The position numbers and the translations under genes were made by a program. The notes below the pieces were generated by a model. The model saw only the letters and a program-made list of their open reading frames with translations. It made no database searches and was not told the DNA's origin. This document shows, piece by piece, positions 48,222 through 57,039 of a stretch of DNA of 64,000 nucleotides. The DNA comes from Isoetes taiwanensis (lineage: Eukaryota; Streptophyta; Lycopodiopsida; Isoetales; Isoetaceae). Position 1 is the stretch's first letter; each line of letters opens with the position of its first letter. The stretch covers positions 16,578 through 80,577 of the forward strand of contig JAJEKV010000840.1 in the NCBI GenBank assembly GCA_021234155.1, read 5' to 3'.

Positions 48222-50307
48222 ATGGCGTCTCCATGGTTCGATGCGAGTCCCCTGAAGAGAAGCTCCCCCATGCTTTTTTTTCATGGAAAAACTAGATTAC
48301 TTGGCAATTTTGGCATTCTGTCAGACTATAAATACGCTTCTTTGACGAACCTATCAGGTGAGCATCTTGCTTGTATTTTTTTAGCTTGGTTTATTTGTTG
48401 TATAATGCAATCTTACTGGTACGAGGAGGGAGGCTAGAAAAGGCCATCGTGGCATACATGGCCAGGCAGCCTCTTCTTCAGCTAAGTTTGCTGTGGATGG
48501 AGGCAGCCATGTTGTGGACGATGAGGGCATTGGCCCTTTGGATGTGAGTGTCACACTGGGTGTGGCTGGAATGGATGCACCCAGAGAATTCTTTGACATG
48601 CTTGTTAGCTTCTGTGAACAAGATTGTGTTGCAGGGGCTGTGGCAGCAGAGAGGAGGAGTGATTTAGACCACCTGCACTACCAGTATGCGTTTAGAATTG
48701 CCCTTAAGGCTCCTCGAACGGTCAATCTGGCTTTGAAAAGGAGATTTGGCTAGGGAGCTAGGAAACCTGTTGGTGTAGTTCTTGTTTGCAAGGCATTCAA
48801 GAACACGAGACTGCATTGTTTTGAGGGCCTAATAGGGTACTGCATGAAGGATATGGGCAAGGCCCATTAGGATCCACACTAAGAATGTTTATGAGAGGCA
48901 ATTGGAGATGGGCAAAGATCTGTATTTGCTTTATGGTGCGGGAGACGTGGAGCATGTTGTTGTGCGTGATGACATGAATATATTGGGAAGGGCCCTTCAC
49001 TTCGTGAATTATCACAGAGGGAGGCAATTGATTGCTAGCCTTGTTTACACAATAACCAAAATGCTTCGGACTGGTTAGTTCATCCTCTCAACCAGTTGGA
49101 TCCTCCCTTCAAACACATCATTCATATCTGAGCATAGAGCGAAGGTTGCATGGCACTTGACCTTAAATCCCAGAGTTGCATTGCTTAGTGACGTCCGTTG
49201 TGTGTTGCATGACATCCCAGCTGGGATGGAGCCTATTCAAAGGCTGGGCAAAGGGCGCAAGCGTTATTGGGACGAGCCTGGAATGCCTGGGAACATGGAT
49301 GAGAACTTTGTTGAGGAGCAAGATGATGAATATAGACCTGAAGCCATAGCTAACGAGCCTGGGTGTTCTTACATTCCTTTGGACACCGCAGAATATACAA
49401 TGGTTGTTGGATGAGTTGGTATTATAGGGCATGTTTGTAAATATGTTGCTTGTGTTTTGACATTCTTTATTTCTTTGCAGTTAATTGTTGATGCCTGGAT
49501 TAGAGATGGAGCAAAGCAATGGGGTTGCTTGTTGGCGAGGCGACCTCAGTCGCCATGGACGATGGACAATGTTTCTTGATGGGCAGCATGTGCCTCATGT
49601 CAGCAGTAGCCATGTTGGGGTTGTCAGAGTAAGGGCAACACCAAATAATGGGGTGATTGACATTAGTGATGATGAGCCATCTCCTTCCCCTCCTCGTAGG
49701 CCTGTTGCACTTGGGCCTAGCATTCAGGATCGATACGCCTATGCCATCTCCTGTTGTGTTTTTCTCGAGCAGGGGGCGAGTGCGGGGTAGCCGGGAGGTG
49801 GCCTCTTGTTGTGAACATTAATACTCTTGCGGAATCGGTGGCATCGGGGCAAAAGTATGTGGTGGGTATCAAAAAGAAAGGGGACACATCGACAGCACTC
49901 ATATAGCACCCCATATGGCAGTTTGTTTAAGGTGTTACTGGTACTAGCACACGGTAATTAGGTAATCAATAGAAATATGTAACAACTCCAATTAATAACA
50001 AGTGGAATACTATGATAGAATAGTACATCCAGGGTGCTGATCTAAGTCTTTGGGGCGCGTTTTTTGATACCCACTAGCATACTTTTTGCCCATCATCTGC
50101 TCGGCTATTTAGAATGCAATTGGGCCGTTTATTTGTTTGCTGGAGGATGCCGTGTCACACATGGAATGGGAGGAGGTGGAGGTTAGTAGTGCGAAGAGAC
50201 AATATATGCGCGCTCATATGAACTTGGAGAGGGCATTTCTGATTAGGGAGCTGCGCCGAATTAATGTTATGGCAAGGAGGCACAATGTGGCCATGAACAA
50301 TAACTAG
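48222..50307 (+). mobile_element. Replitron-like (HUH endonuclease) DNA transposon, coding region
   Basis: Replitrons are eukaryotic transposons that encode a single HUH endonuclease thought to nick and rejoin single-stranded DNA. The element is placed by its gene (next entry). Its outer limits are not defined; the 47772-47975 repeats are the best candidate for the left end. It lies 1.4 kb from a Penelope-like element on the opposite strand. Confidence 0.7.
48440..50307 (+). pseudogene. Replitron HUH endonuclease gene, lightly decayed, multi-exon
   Basis: Reading the plus strand: strand motif LDVSVTLGVAGMD (48540-48575); CEQDCVAGAVAAERRSDLD followed by HLHYQYAFRI, where HLH is the metal-binding HUH motif (48672-48680); then TRLHCFEGLIGYCMKD (Y-x-x-K with the candidate nicking tyrosine, about 48835-48850). 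Family C-terminal blocks follow: RIHTKNVYERQLEMGKDLY, LYGAGDVEHVVVRDDMNILG, ITKMLRTG and AKVAWHLTLNPR. Damage seen: TAG after LKRRFG (48751), one frameshift after MGKAH (about 48868), TAG after LRTG (49075). A later exon after acceptor TTTGCAG (49482) gives LIVDAWIRDGAKQWGC, then GVIDISDDEPSPSPP in another frame. A last piece ends NVMARRHNVAMNNN at 50307. A possible first exon lies at 48222-48357 (MASPWFDASPLKRSSPM; donor CAG before GTGAGC). Motifs are seen; the family name rests on remembered replitron proteins. Confidence 0.8.
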
Positions 50308-50449
50308 GTAATGCTTTGATGCCTGTCAGGGATAGGTTCAATACATATATGTTTTATACTCAATACGCGATTATTCGAATGATATCAAGACAAATTTGAA
50401 GTATAATCGCCACAAATCTGACCAAAAAAATTAAAGATCGGAATTTTCC

Positions 50450-50780
50450 ATGTGTTTAAAGTGAAGGTTTTGCTTACGCGAAACTTAAAAAAAAAAAAAA
50501 AAAAGGGAAGAAGAATCACGAAAAAAGTTTTCACAGTGGGTTTCGCTGCGAAAATTAAAAATAAATAAATAAATTTTACAGCAAAAAAAAAAAAAAAAAA
50601 AAAACCGATTTTTTTTTTTTTTTTTGAACTTTCACAGAACGAAACCATATGCATGAAACTTTTTCGCGCAGTAGCTGAAACCGAAGATTACGGAAAAAAA
50701 AAATCGCGTAAGCAAAATCTTTAGTTTCGCGTAAGGAAGATTTCGCTTACGCGAATTTTTTTTTTTTCCGGCCGACGAGG
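50450..50780. repeat. Homopolymer and TTCGCGTAAGC palindrome cluster
   Basis: Contains an A-run of about 22, then CCG, then a T-run of about 17 (50583-50625), which can pair with each other. The motif TTCGCGTAAG or its reverse CTTACGCGAA occurs four times (about 50474, 50703, 50725 and 50744), in both orientations. This has the look of a foldback or MITE relic. No coding content. Confidence 0.7.
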
Positions 50781-51116
50781 GAAAAATACAAAAAATACTA
50801 GATTTACCTAAAAATACGTATTTTTGGACTTTATACGTCCAGATAAATAGTTTCATCGCATGAGAACCTATCCCTCTTTGCTGTATATTCATTTCTTTGT
50901 TGTTTTTGTTATGTGTGGTCTATTGCATTTGGAAAAGCAATAAAAAGCTAAAAAGAGCTTGTGGATTTCATGTGCCAATTTGGATGGGAGATTCTTTTTT
51001 ATTATGTGGGAAGATCTGTTGTATGTGTGATTGCGTTGCATTACTTGATTGGGGTTAAAAAAAGAAAAAGGGAAATAAAAGAGAAGGGGAAAATGATGTC
51101 TGGTTGGAATTGCATG

Positions 51117-51207
51117 CTGCATGGGATTAGCCCCTGCCCTTTAAGGGCGGGCGGCTGCTCGGAGCTGCGCATTGCACAGGGGGTTCGATTCCCCCAGCTC
51201 GTTTCTA
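51117..51207 (+). other. Possible SINE head (pol III B box)
   Basis: GGGGGTTCGATTCCCCC contains a perfect B-box core (GGTTCGATTCC) with a 5-bp stem like a tRNA T-arm. Upstream GGATTAGCCCCTGCCC is only a weak A box. The flanks do not form an acceptor stem, so it is not a tRNA gene. A tRNA-derived SINE is plausible. Confidence 0.35.
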
Positions 51208-51524
51208 CATTTGCATTGCAGGTCGATTGGATGCAGCTGTTGGTGGCGCCTCTCATTGAGGCAAGCTTCATATCTCATGCTACCAGGCATGTCTGTGGTT
51301 GTCGGGTCTTATGAAAAGTTGCCCAAAGATATGATCAAACCGGACACGATATCTGCCGAAGTTGGTCGCCCTGCCGCGTTACATGCTACATTGAGCACGC
51401 CGTGACGGGTCTTTGGGATCATATCTTCAGGAGGTTATGGACATGCGAGATCAGCTATGTCCTCGGGCACACACTTGACATGTATATAAACATTGATGTA
51501 TACTTATGTAGTTTGACAAAGATT

Positions 51525-51680
51525 CTTATTATCGCCACGCGGTTTTTCCTCGAAAACCTTCCTTGGGCGGGGTTTTTAACCCGGACAAGAATAAGTTTGT
51601 CAAGGCCCTTATGGTCCCATAGGCCGATTGGCCTCGATGGACGATAAAAAATCATTCTCATTCTCATTCTCATTCTTTAT
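51525..51680 (+). repeat. LTR-like dispersed repeat, copy 2, ending in (ATTCTC)n
   Basis: Carries ATTATCGCCACGCGG, TTTTTCCTCGAAAACC, GGGCGGGGTTTTTAACCC, ACAAGAATAAG and GGTCCCATAGGCCGATTGG, the same blocks as 11030-11290 but in opposite window orientation. It ends in about four ATTCTC units (51653-51677), exactly where the Penelope-like RT reading frame breaks off. Confidence 0.6.
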
Positions 51681-53231
51681 CATATTTAATCCGTAGTTTA
51701 TTGTTGTAATGTAACCCCTTCATGTATTCCCATGTTTCATGAATTATCATAGAAATCACATGGCATATACCGATTAAGCCCATAAGTGGTATGCATTCAT
51801 AACATCTTGTGATATCAGCAACAAACATGTCAGTGATTTTATCTGGCATATTCACGACCACATCATATATAGATTGGACCATCCAGTTGGGGTATATTTT
51901 ATTCGGGAACAGATTACAAAATTGTTCACATGACTTTCTAGCAATACTAGGCCATATTTCCACTATCATGTTGAGCACAACAGTGATAACATTAAAAAAC
52001 CTAGTGTACACCGTTCTATGTGCATTGGAGATCCATCGATATTCCTTTTTATGGGCTTTATAAATCCCTAACAGATATGGTAATTTTTCACAACTATCTT
52101 CAGTATACTGCAGAATATTTACCATCTCTGTCTTACATTTCCAAATAACAACAAACTTGTTCCATTTCAACAAGTCTGAAATCTTTGCTATTAAGTCTTA
52201 AATCCGCCATTTCTTTCACATGTCTGGGGCATATGAAGACTGGGTTATTTGTAGCTTTGTCTACTCCAGAGACATATAAGAACCTATTGAGCCAGATTAT
52301 GCTGTTAATCACCCTGATATCACTTAGTGGGAATTTTCTAGTAATATCATTCTTAAATGAGTCCTTGATCATTTGTTATGCATACTCTATGGTATGCTCC
52401 TTTACCTGAGCTCTGATCTCATCGTCAATATGAGGATACGTATACTTATGTATTTCGAATAGTTTATCAATAGTGACTTCCATGTCATTTTTGAAGTCCT
52501 TCCAAACTAGGCTCTTGTCCGGGATATGATTCAGACCTTGCATAAGCATCTTCCTCAGTTGTTTATTTTGAACTACATTACAGTCTGTAGTTCTGATGTG
52601 GCCAATACTTGGATCTACAAACTTCTTTAGTTGCAGAATAGAACAGGGGCAAACATCTTCACTATCTTGAGCAAAGATATAGTAGGGTTTGTAACAGAGG
52701 TCTCTCATATTTTCTGTATAGCTCCATGCAAACATAGTATCACTCATGATTGCTTCCCCAATTTCTCCTAGGCAGTCTACCATCACTCTATGTATTATTT
52801 TGGGTATACATACCTTGTCCAGTATTTTGGATAAAAAGGTGCTATGTACAATCTTAAGGTTCTGTTTGGGGGAGATATCTTTAAGATGTAGTCTGCCCAA
52901 CAGATCTTTCTGTAACACTTTGGATTTCTGAAACGAAAATACAGTTAGTTCTACCATCCGATTAGTACATTAGTCCTAAAATATTTCATAAAATTAGATG
53001 GATGCTTAAGGCTTTTCAGACTCTCTGAATTAGAGATCTGAAGCAGGATAGAATAAGCCACATGGCCTAGGATTCCCTCATAAATAATGAAGTATCCATT
53101 GGTGTTAGTGTCATCCAACTAGGATTAGACCCAACTTTTATTCATAAATGCAATCATTTATTAACCATAGAAATAGCACATACATAAATGAGTATATTTT
53201 CAATTAGAGCAAAACATACCTTATTTTTCAT
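51670..53231 (-). pseudogene. PLE reverse transcriptase ORF (N-terminal region to RT block 3)
   Basis: Proposed start is the ATG at 53231, with exon 1 of four codons (MKNK), an intron (53219-52928) and exon 2 from 52927 (KSKVLQKDLLGRLHLKDISP). Family blocks in order: CPCSILQLKKFVDPSIGHIR, KQLRKMLMQGLNHIP, FEIHKYTYPHIDDEIR, GVDKATNNPVFICPRHVKE, LPYLLGIYKAHKKEYRWISN (RT1-2), then FVADITRCYECIPLMG (RT3 with the first catalytic D). These match the PLE pattern of N-terminal domain, CPR.H, LP.L...KxHK and D...Y..IP. Damage is limited to an in-frame TAA at 52376 and one frameshift near 52160. The frame ends at 51670 at an ATTCTC repeat, so RT4-7 are absent. PLE identity is strong; a sub-clade cannot be set without the C-terminus. 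Confidence 0.82.
52928..53219 (-). other. Probable spliceosomal intron in the PLE RT ORF
   Basis: On the minus strand AAG before GTATGT (donor, 53219) and TTTTCGTTTCAG before AAATCC (acceptor, 52928) bound 292 bp. Splicing joins ATGAAAAATAAG to AAATCCAAAGTG in frame. The intron itself contains stops, so the RT ORF would otherwise lack its first codons. Introns in PLEs are known; this one is inferred from sequence alone. Confidence 0.6.
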
Positions 53232-54231
53232 AGACTAGAGCTTGTACAGTGCTGCCCACTTCCGTTTGTTCTGGATTTCTGCTCCTTTTAGTAACAGAGT
53301 GTCCCACATTGCTGGGTGTCCCCAAAACTTCTATATTGCTGCCCTCGGATAGTGTATTCATGCTGGGTGTGCCTGGTCTTATGGTGATTCTAGGTGGAGC
53401 ATTAATGTTAATGCTGCTCCCCTTTGATTTTGATCCAGAATTCTGCTTAGTTGATCTATAACTGTTGGAACTGGCTGTACCATAAGTTTTCTTTAAAAAA
53501 TCCACAGGTTTTATTGTCTTTTCACATACATCCGACATAGGTCCTCTTGGGTGTGTAATTTTAAGATCAACTTTTGGGTCAGCTGCTTGAGTCATAGTCA
53601 TGTCCACAAGCATCTTCCTGACATCTAAGTATGCAACAAATGCTGCCACCCCATTTTTCAATACAGTCTTAAGGCAGTTCCTGAATGCCACCATTTGTCC
53701 AGCAATAGACATATTGGGGTAGATGGAGCTCAGGTTATTCAGCATAAACCAAATGGCCTGGTCGAACCATATCATACTTTCTCCACACTGATTTGGATTG
53801 TACTGATTACTCTGTTTATTCTTGATTTTATCCTCACATATGCACTTAAAGTAAGGGCACATAGTCCGCCACATTCTTTTCAGAAAGAAATCATCCCTTA
53901 TAATGTTGGTGTATGCCATATAGCCTTTTTGGCACAATATCATTTGATCACTTTTCATACACTTCTTATCAAAGAACCGGGTATTAACTTCAAGCTTAAT
54001 TCTGGTTTTTTTCATTCTGACCATCTTGAAAGCATCAGTTTTAGCTTGGCAGACCTTTTCCTTGGAAATATCCCCTAGGATGCACCATGCTTCTTCACTA
54101 ATAGGAGCTAAAGCCCCAAAGTTTTTGGTGCGCCACAGAGCTTGGATACATAGTAAACCTTGACATTCAACTAACCTGCTAGGTATAATAGGAAATTTCA
54201 AGCAGTTATTCAAGTTAATTTTGAAGTCCAT
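53221..54231 (-). CDS. PLE-associated ORF B, 336 residues, family unknown
   Basis: Uninterrupted 336-codon frame upstream of the RT ORF. The N-terminal two thirds look folded and helical, with repeated Cys and Trp positions (RMWRTMCPYFKCICEDK, WFDQAIWFMLNNLSS, GVAAFVAYLDVRKMLVDM). The C-terminal third is low-complexity, Ser/Thr/Pro/Asn-rich and basic (SGSKSKGSS, TIRPGTPSMN, TKRSRNPEQTE), as in many nucleic-acid-binding ORF1 proteins. There is no CCHC zinc knuckle and no RRM that I can see. Its stop (TAA at 53223-53221) overlaps the proposed RT start in ATGAAAAATAA. Its ATG lies 5 bases after the stop of ORF A. The intact frame implies a young copy. Role as an RNA-binding ORF1-type protein is inference. 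Confidence 0.65.
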   Translation of the reverse strand: MDFKINLNNCLKFPIIPSRLVECQGLLCIQALWRTKNFGALAPISEEAWCILGDISKEKVCQAKTDAFKMVRMKKTRIKLEVNTRFFDKKCMKSDQMILCQKGYMAYTNIIRDDFFLKRMWRTMCPYFKCICEDKIKNKQSNQYNPNQCGESMIWFDQAIWFMLNNLSSIYPNMSIAGQMVAFRNCLKTVLKNGVAAFVAYLDVRKMLVDMTMTQAADPKVDLKITHPRGPMSDVCEKTIKPVDFLKKTYGTASSNSYRSTKQNSGSKSKGSSININAPPRITIRPGTPSMNTLSEGSNIEVLGTPSNVGHSVTKRSRNPEQTEVGSTVQALVYEK

Positions 54232-54236
54232 TTCTT

Positions 54237-54833
54237 TTATCTGTGTATTCCGGCCTCTTTGGGTTTTACGTCTTGCCCCCTCCTCCTAAGAGAGATGCGA
54301 CCAAAAATGTCATCCGAGCTGTCTAGATCATTATTAGAATTTTTAGCACTATTCATCCGTATCAAAGCCTCCTCCTTTCCATGGGAATTTTTAATGTTAT
54401 TGGCATCTTCTAGAGCAGTCACCCCTATAATAAATTTTTTGTTGCAGTCATCTTCCTCCTTGGTGCATTCATATACCTTTTGTGGTAGACTTGCATACAA
54501 ATCTGATATAAAGGCCCATACCTCTTCTTCATTGTCTGATAATTTGTTGATCTTTGGAAGTAGTAGAAGCCACTCACTGAATCCCAGATGTGTGACAGCC
54601 GAAATCTGTTCTGGTAGACGAATAGCCTCCCTTTCCAGAATAAGTTCATGCACCTTCATATTTCTAATACAGCAGAGAATAGTTTGAACCGCCGCATTCG
54701 GGCACTCAATTCTATTTTTATCATACCCTATGCCAATCAGATGATTGTTCCAGGTAGGGAGAATAATCTCGAAATCCTCTTCATCGTCATAATTATCCTG
54801 TAGAATAAAATTCTTTAGTATTTCGATATGCAT
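54237..54833 (-). CDS. PLE-associated ORF A, 198 residues, family unknown
   Basis: Uninterrupted frame starting MHIEILKNFILQDNYDDEED. It is acidic at the N-terminus, then helical (CIRNMKVHELILEREAIRLP, WAFISDLYASLPQKVYECTK), with a short basic C-terminus (RISLRRRGQDVKPKE). I recognise no domain. It ends at TAA (54239-54237), 5 bases before the ATG of ORF B, in a different frame. It may be a separate protein made with termination-reinitiation, or the first part of ORF B separated by an indel. An ATG at 54833 is the first in frame. Confidence 0.55.
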   Translation of the reverse strand: MHIEILKNFILQDNYDDEEDFEIILPTWNNHLIGIGYDKNRIECPNAAVQTILCCIRNMKVHELILEREAIRLPEQISAVTHLGFSEWLLLLPKINKLSDNEEEVWAFISDLYASLPQKVYECTKEEDDCNKKFIIGVTALEDANNIKNSHGKEEALIRMNSAKNSNNDLDSSDDIFGRISLRRRGQDVKPKEAGIHR

Positions 54834-55583
54834 ATTTTTTAGTAGTCCATGATCTTCAATTACTATATCAATATCATATATTAATCATTTAGACCATTCA
54901 TTTTTATACAAAATCCCGGAATTAGTTCTGGGTCTTATCTAAAAGCTCAAACAAATAGTAAGAAGGTCAAAGACAACATTGGATGTACCAAATGTGATGA
55001 AGTGTCTAAAAAAAAGCCGGTCTGAACTATTTACTCATAGAACGAACATCCACCTCAGTCAATCCTTTGGTAGTATTATCATCCTATATCTGGACTGAGC
55101 AAATCCAGTATAGTATCTTAGGACCTGCCCATCTCTTCAAATTATATCTATTTTTATTAATCTTAAGCCATATATTCCATAATCAGGTTGTTACCATGCC
55201 TTCATTCATATCAATCTACAACTTCACCTATTCTATGGCTCATTCTCATGTATACTCAAAAATATGTTATACTTCAAAGATCTTAGTCGGGTAAAAGCAC
55301 GTTAGGGTGTCATACATTAGGGGGCAATTCATGTAAACTTTTGAACGGGTTGCTGAATTTTAAATGTACTTATTTCATGTATAAATTTTGTCTTTTATAT
55401 TTAAAAGGGGCAAAATTTCGTTTGTTTGTAATTATGACGTAGAGGCCCTACGGTTGATAAACTCCCTCGGAGGAAATTCCTCCCTCCAATTTTCCTCCAG
55501 GAAAATTCCGTCAGGCCTCTTCCAAGAAAATTCCCGATCGAACTAAAAAGTAGAAATAATTTGAATTTTTTCCGTGATCAAAG

Positions 55584-55716
55584 AAACATGCACCGGGTGG
55601 ATTTTGAAACCGAATGTATGCATCAAAAAAAAACATGCACCGGGTGATTTTGAAACCTAATGTGGGCGATTGTGGGAGAACATGCAACCGGGTGATTTTG
55701 AAAACCGAATGTGGCA
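55584..55716. repeat. Three-copy tandem repeat, about 45-bp unit
   Basis: AACATGCA(A)CCGGGTG(G)ATTTTGAAA followed by CC(G/T)AATGT occurs three times with small indels. Confidence 0.88.
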
Positions 55717-56510
55717 AACATCGATGGCATCCGTGAATTCAAAAAATTGTGAAGAGTAAACAACAGTGGTACGCGAATTTCGAAAGTGGGAGAGATGAGA
55801 AAGGGAAAAAGAAGATGGCGAGCATGATAGCCAAATTGAAAAGGGTAGTACATCCTCAAGGTATGTTACCAAAAAATAAGGACCAAAGGTGCAAAATGTT
55901 GTTATCCTATGAGAAAAGAAGTCAATCTCGCTCCCTAATCAAAGGTAAACTTATTTGCTTCTAGATTCTGTAAGATCACTGTGCTATTGGAGCTTTTTGA
56001 ACCTGCGGATTGGGTTGCCTTCACAAGCAAGCGGTCAAGCATGCAATTTTAGAAAAACCTTAAAGATGGATTGAAGAGGTAAAATGCTCTAATAGTGGTG
56101 GGATAAATTGGCTTCGCCAAGCACTTTCGCTTTTATCAATGGTTGTGGGGAAAATGGTGATTTGAAGCAAAAGGGAATTGCTTGTAAGATGCTCAAATGC
56201 CATCGAAATCTTTCATATGTCGCTAGCGAAAGAAAGAGAATGGCAATTGTCGGGTTCAAACATTTGGGCATTAGCGTGCAAGAAGGCTAGATCCGATCGT
56301 TTGGATGAAGAAACCAAGCTAAAAAAGTCATCCAGCCTCGCTTAACAACACCAAGGTTTCACCTCAAAATATGTGGATGGAGGAAAAAAAAGCGAGGCAA
56401 TCCAGATCTTGACATTCCTCGTATTAAAGCTTTGGTCAAAGAAACTATTACATTTGGGTTTTTTGTTGTTTTCATGTACATTTTCATGCACATATGTGAA
56501 CTCTCTACTA

Positions 56511-56850
56511 ATCTTAGTTTAATTTGCTTTGATGTAGCCTTTTGTCCGAGCGAGCATCAGATTATAAGCATGTAAATGAGGTTTATGGGGTCATCTACTT
56601 GCTCTTGGAAGTATTTCATGTATATTATGTGATATATATGTACATAGTGTAAGGATGTAGGGATTGTGCTTAAGTGAACTCCTTTGCCAATCTTAGTTTA
56701 CTTGCTTTTGATGTAGCCTTTTTCGGTCCCGTTTTTTTTTTAATGTATTATACATGTAAAATGAGGTTTATGGGGGTCATGTACTTGCTCTTCGGAAGTA
56801 TTTCATGTATAATATGTGATATATATGTACATAGTGTAAGGATGTAGGAT
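56511..56850. repeat. Two-copy tandem duplication, about 179-bp unit
   Basis: Copies start ATCTTAGTTTA at 56511 and 56690. They share TTTTGATGTAGCC, GAGGTTTATGGGG and GTGATATATATGTACATAGTGTAAGGATGTAG in order, with a few indels. Confidence 0.88.
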
Positions 56851-57039
56851 TAAATGTGCTATAAATTGATACTATACATAATCTAATCGGTACATATGTA
56901 ATCGGAATATGTATGAGATTCAATCAAATTTTTTACATGTACAACTGATATGTACTGGTATACATAGTATTTCTTTACTTATGTAACCGGATATGTAAGG
57001 CATTCAATGCAATCTGCCTTTCTCCAACTTACATATTTT

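Larger units (their letters stand above)
51670..54833 (-). mobile_element. Penelope-like retroelement (PLE), 3'-truncated, three ORFs and an intron
   Basis: PLEs are retroelements whose reverse transcriptase is related to telomerase. Some carry a GIY-YIG endonuclease and some lack it and sit at telomeres; several are known to retain introns. This copy runs right to left: ORF A (54833-54237), ORF B (54231-53221), then a spliced RT ORF that stops inside the RT domain at 51670. The part after RT block 3 (including the YxDD box) and any endonuclease are missing, so EN status is unknown. No telomere-type repeats are present at either edge. Confidence 0.8.

Noticed and set aside
51117-51207. tRNA gene
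   Set aside because: The T-arm-like B box is present, but no acceptor stem, anticodon arm or proper A box can be drawn.
53249-54687. Plus-strand frames of 70-142 codons opposite the PLE ORFs
   Set aside because: Shadows of ORFs A and B; the minus-strand frames are longer and continuous.
51670-54833. Reading the three ORFs as an endogenous negative-strand RNA virus (nucleoprotein-like ORF B)
   Set aside because: The third ORF contains clear Penelope-type RT blocks, and the ORFs are tightly coupled on one strand, so a retroelement explains all three.
54834-55320. Pseudo-LTR at the 5' side of the PLE
   Set aside because: I could not find a copy of this sequence on the other side of the element within the window.
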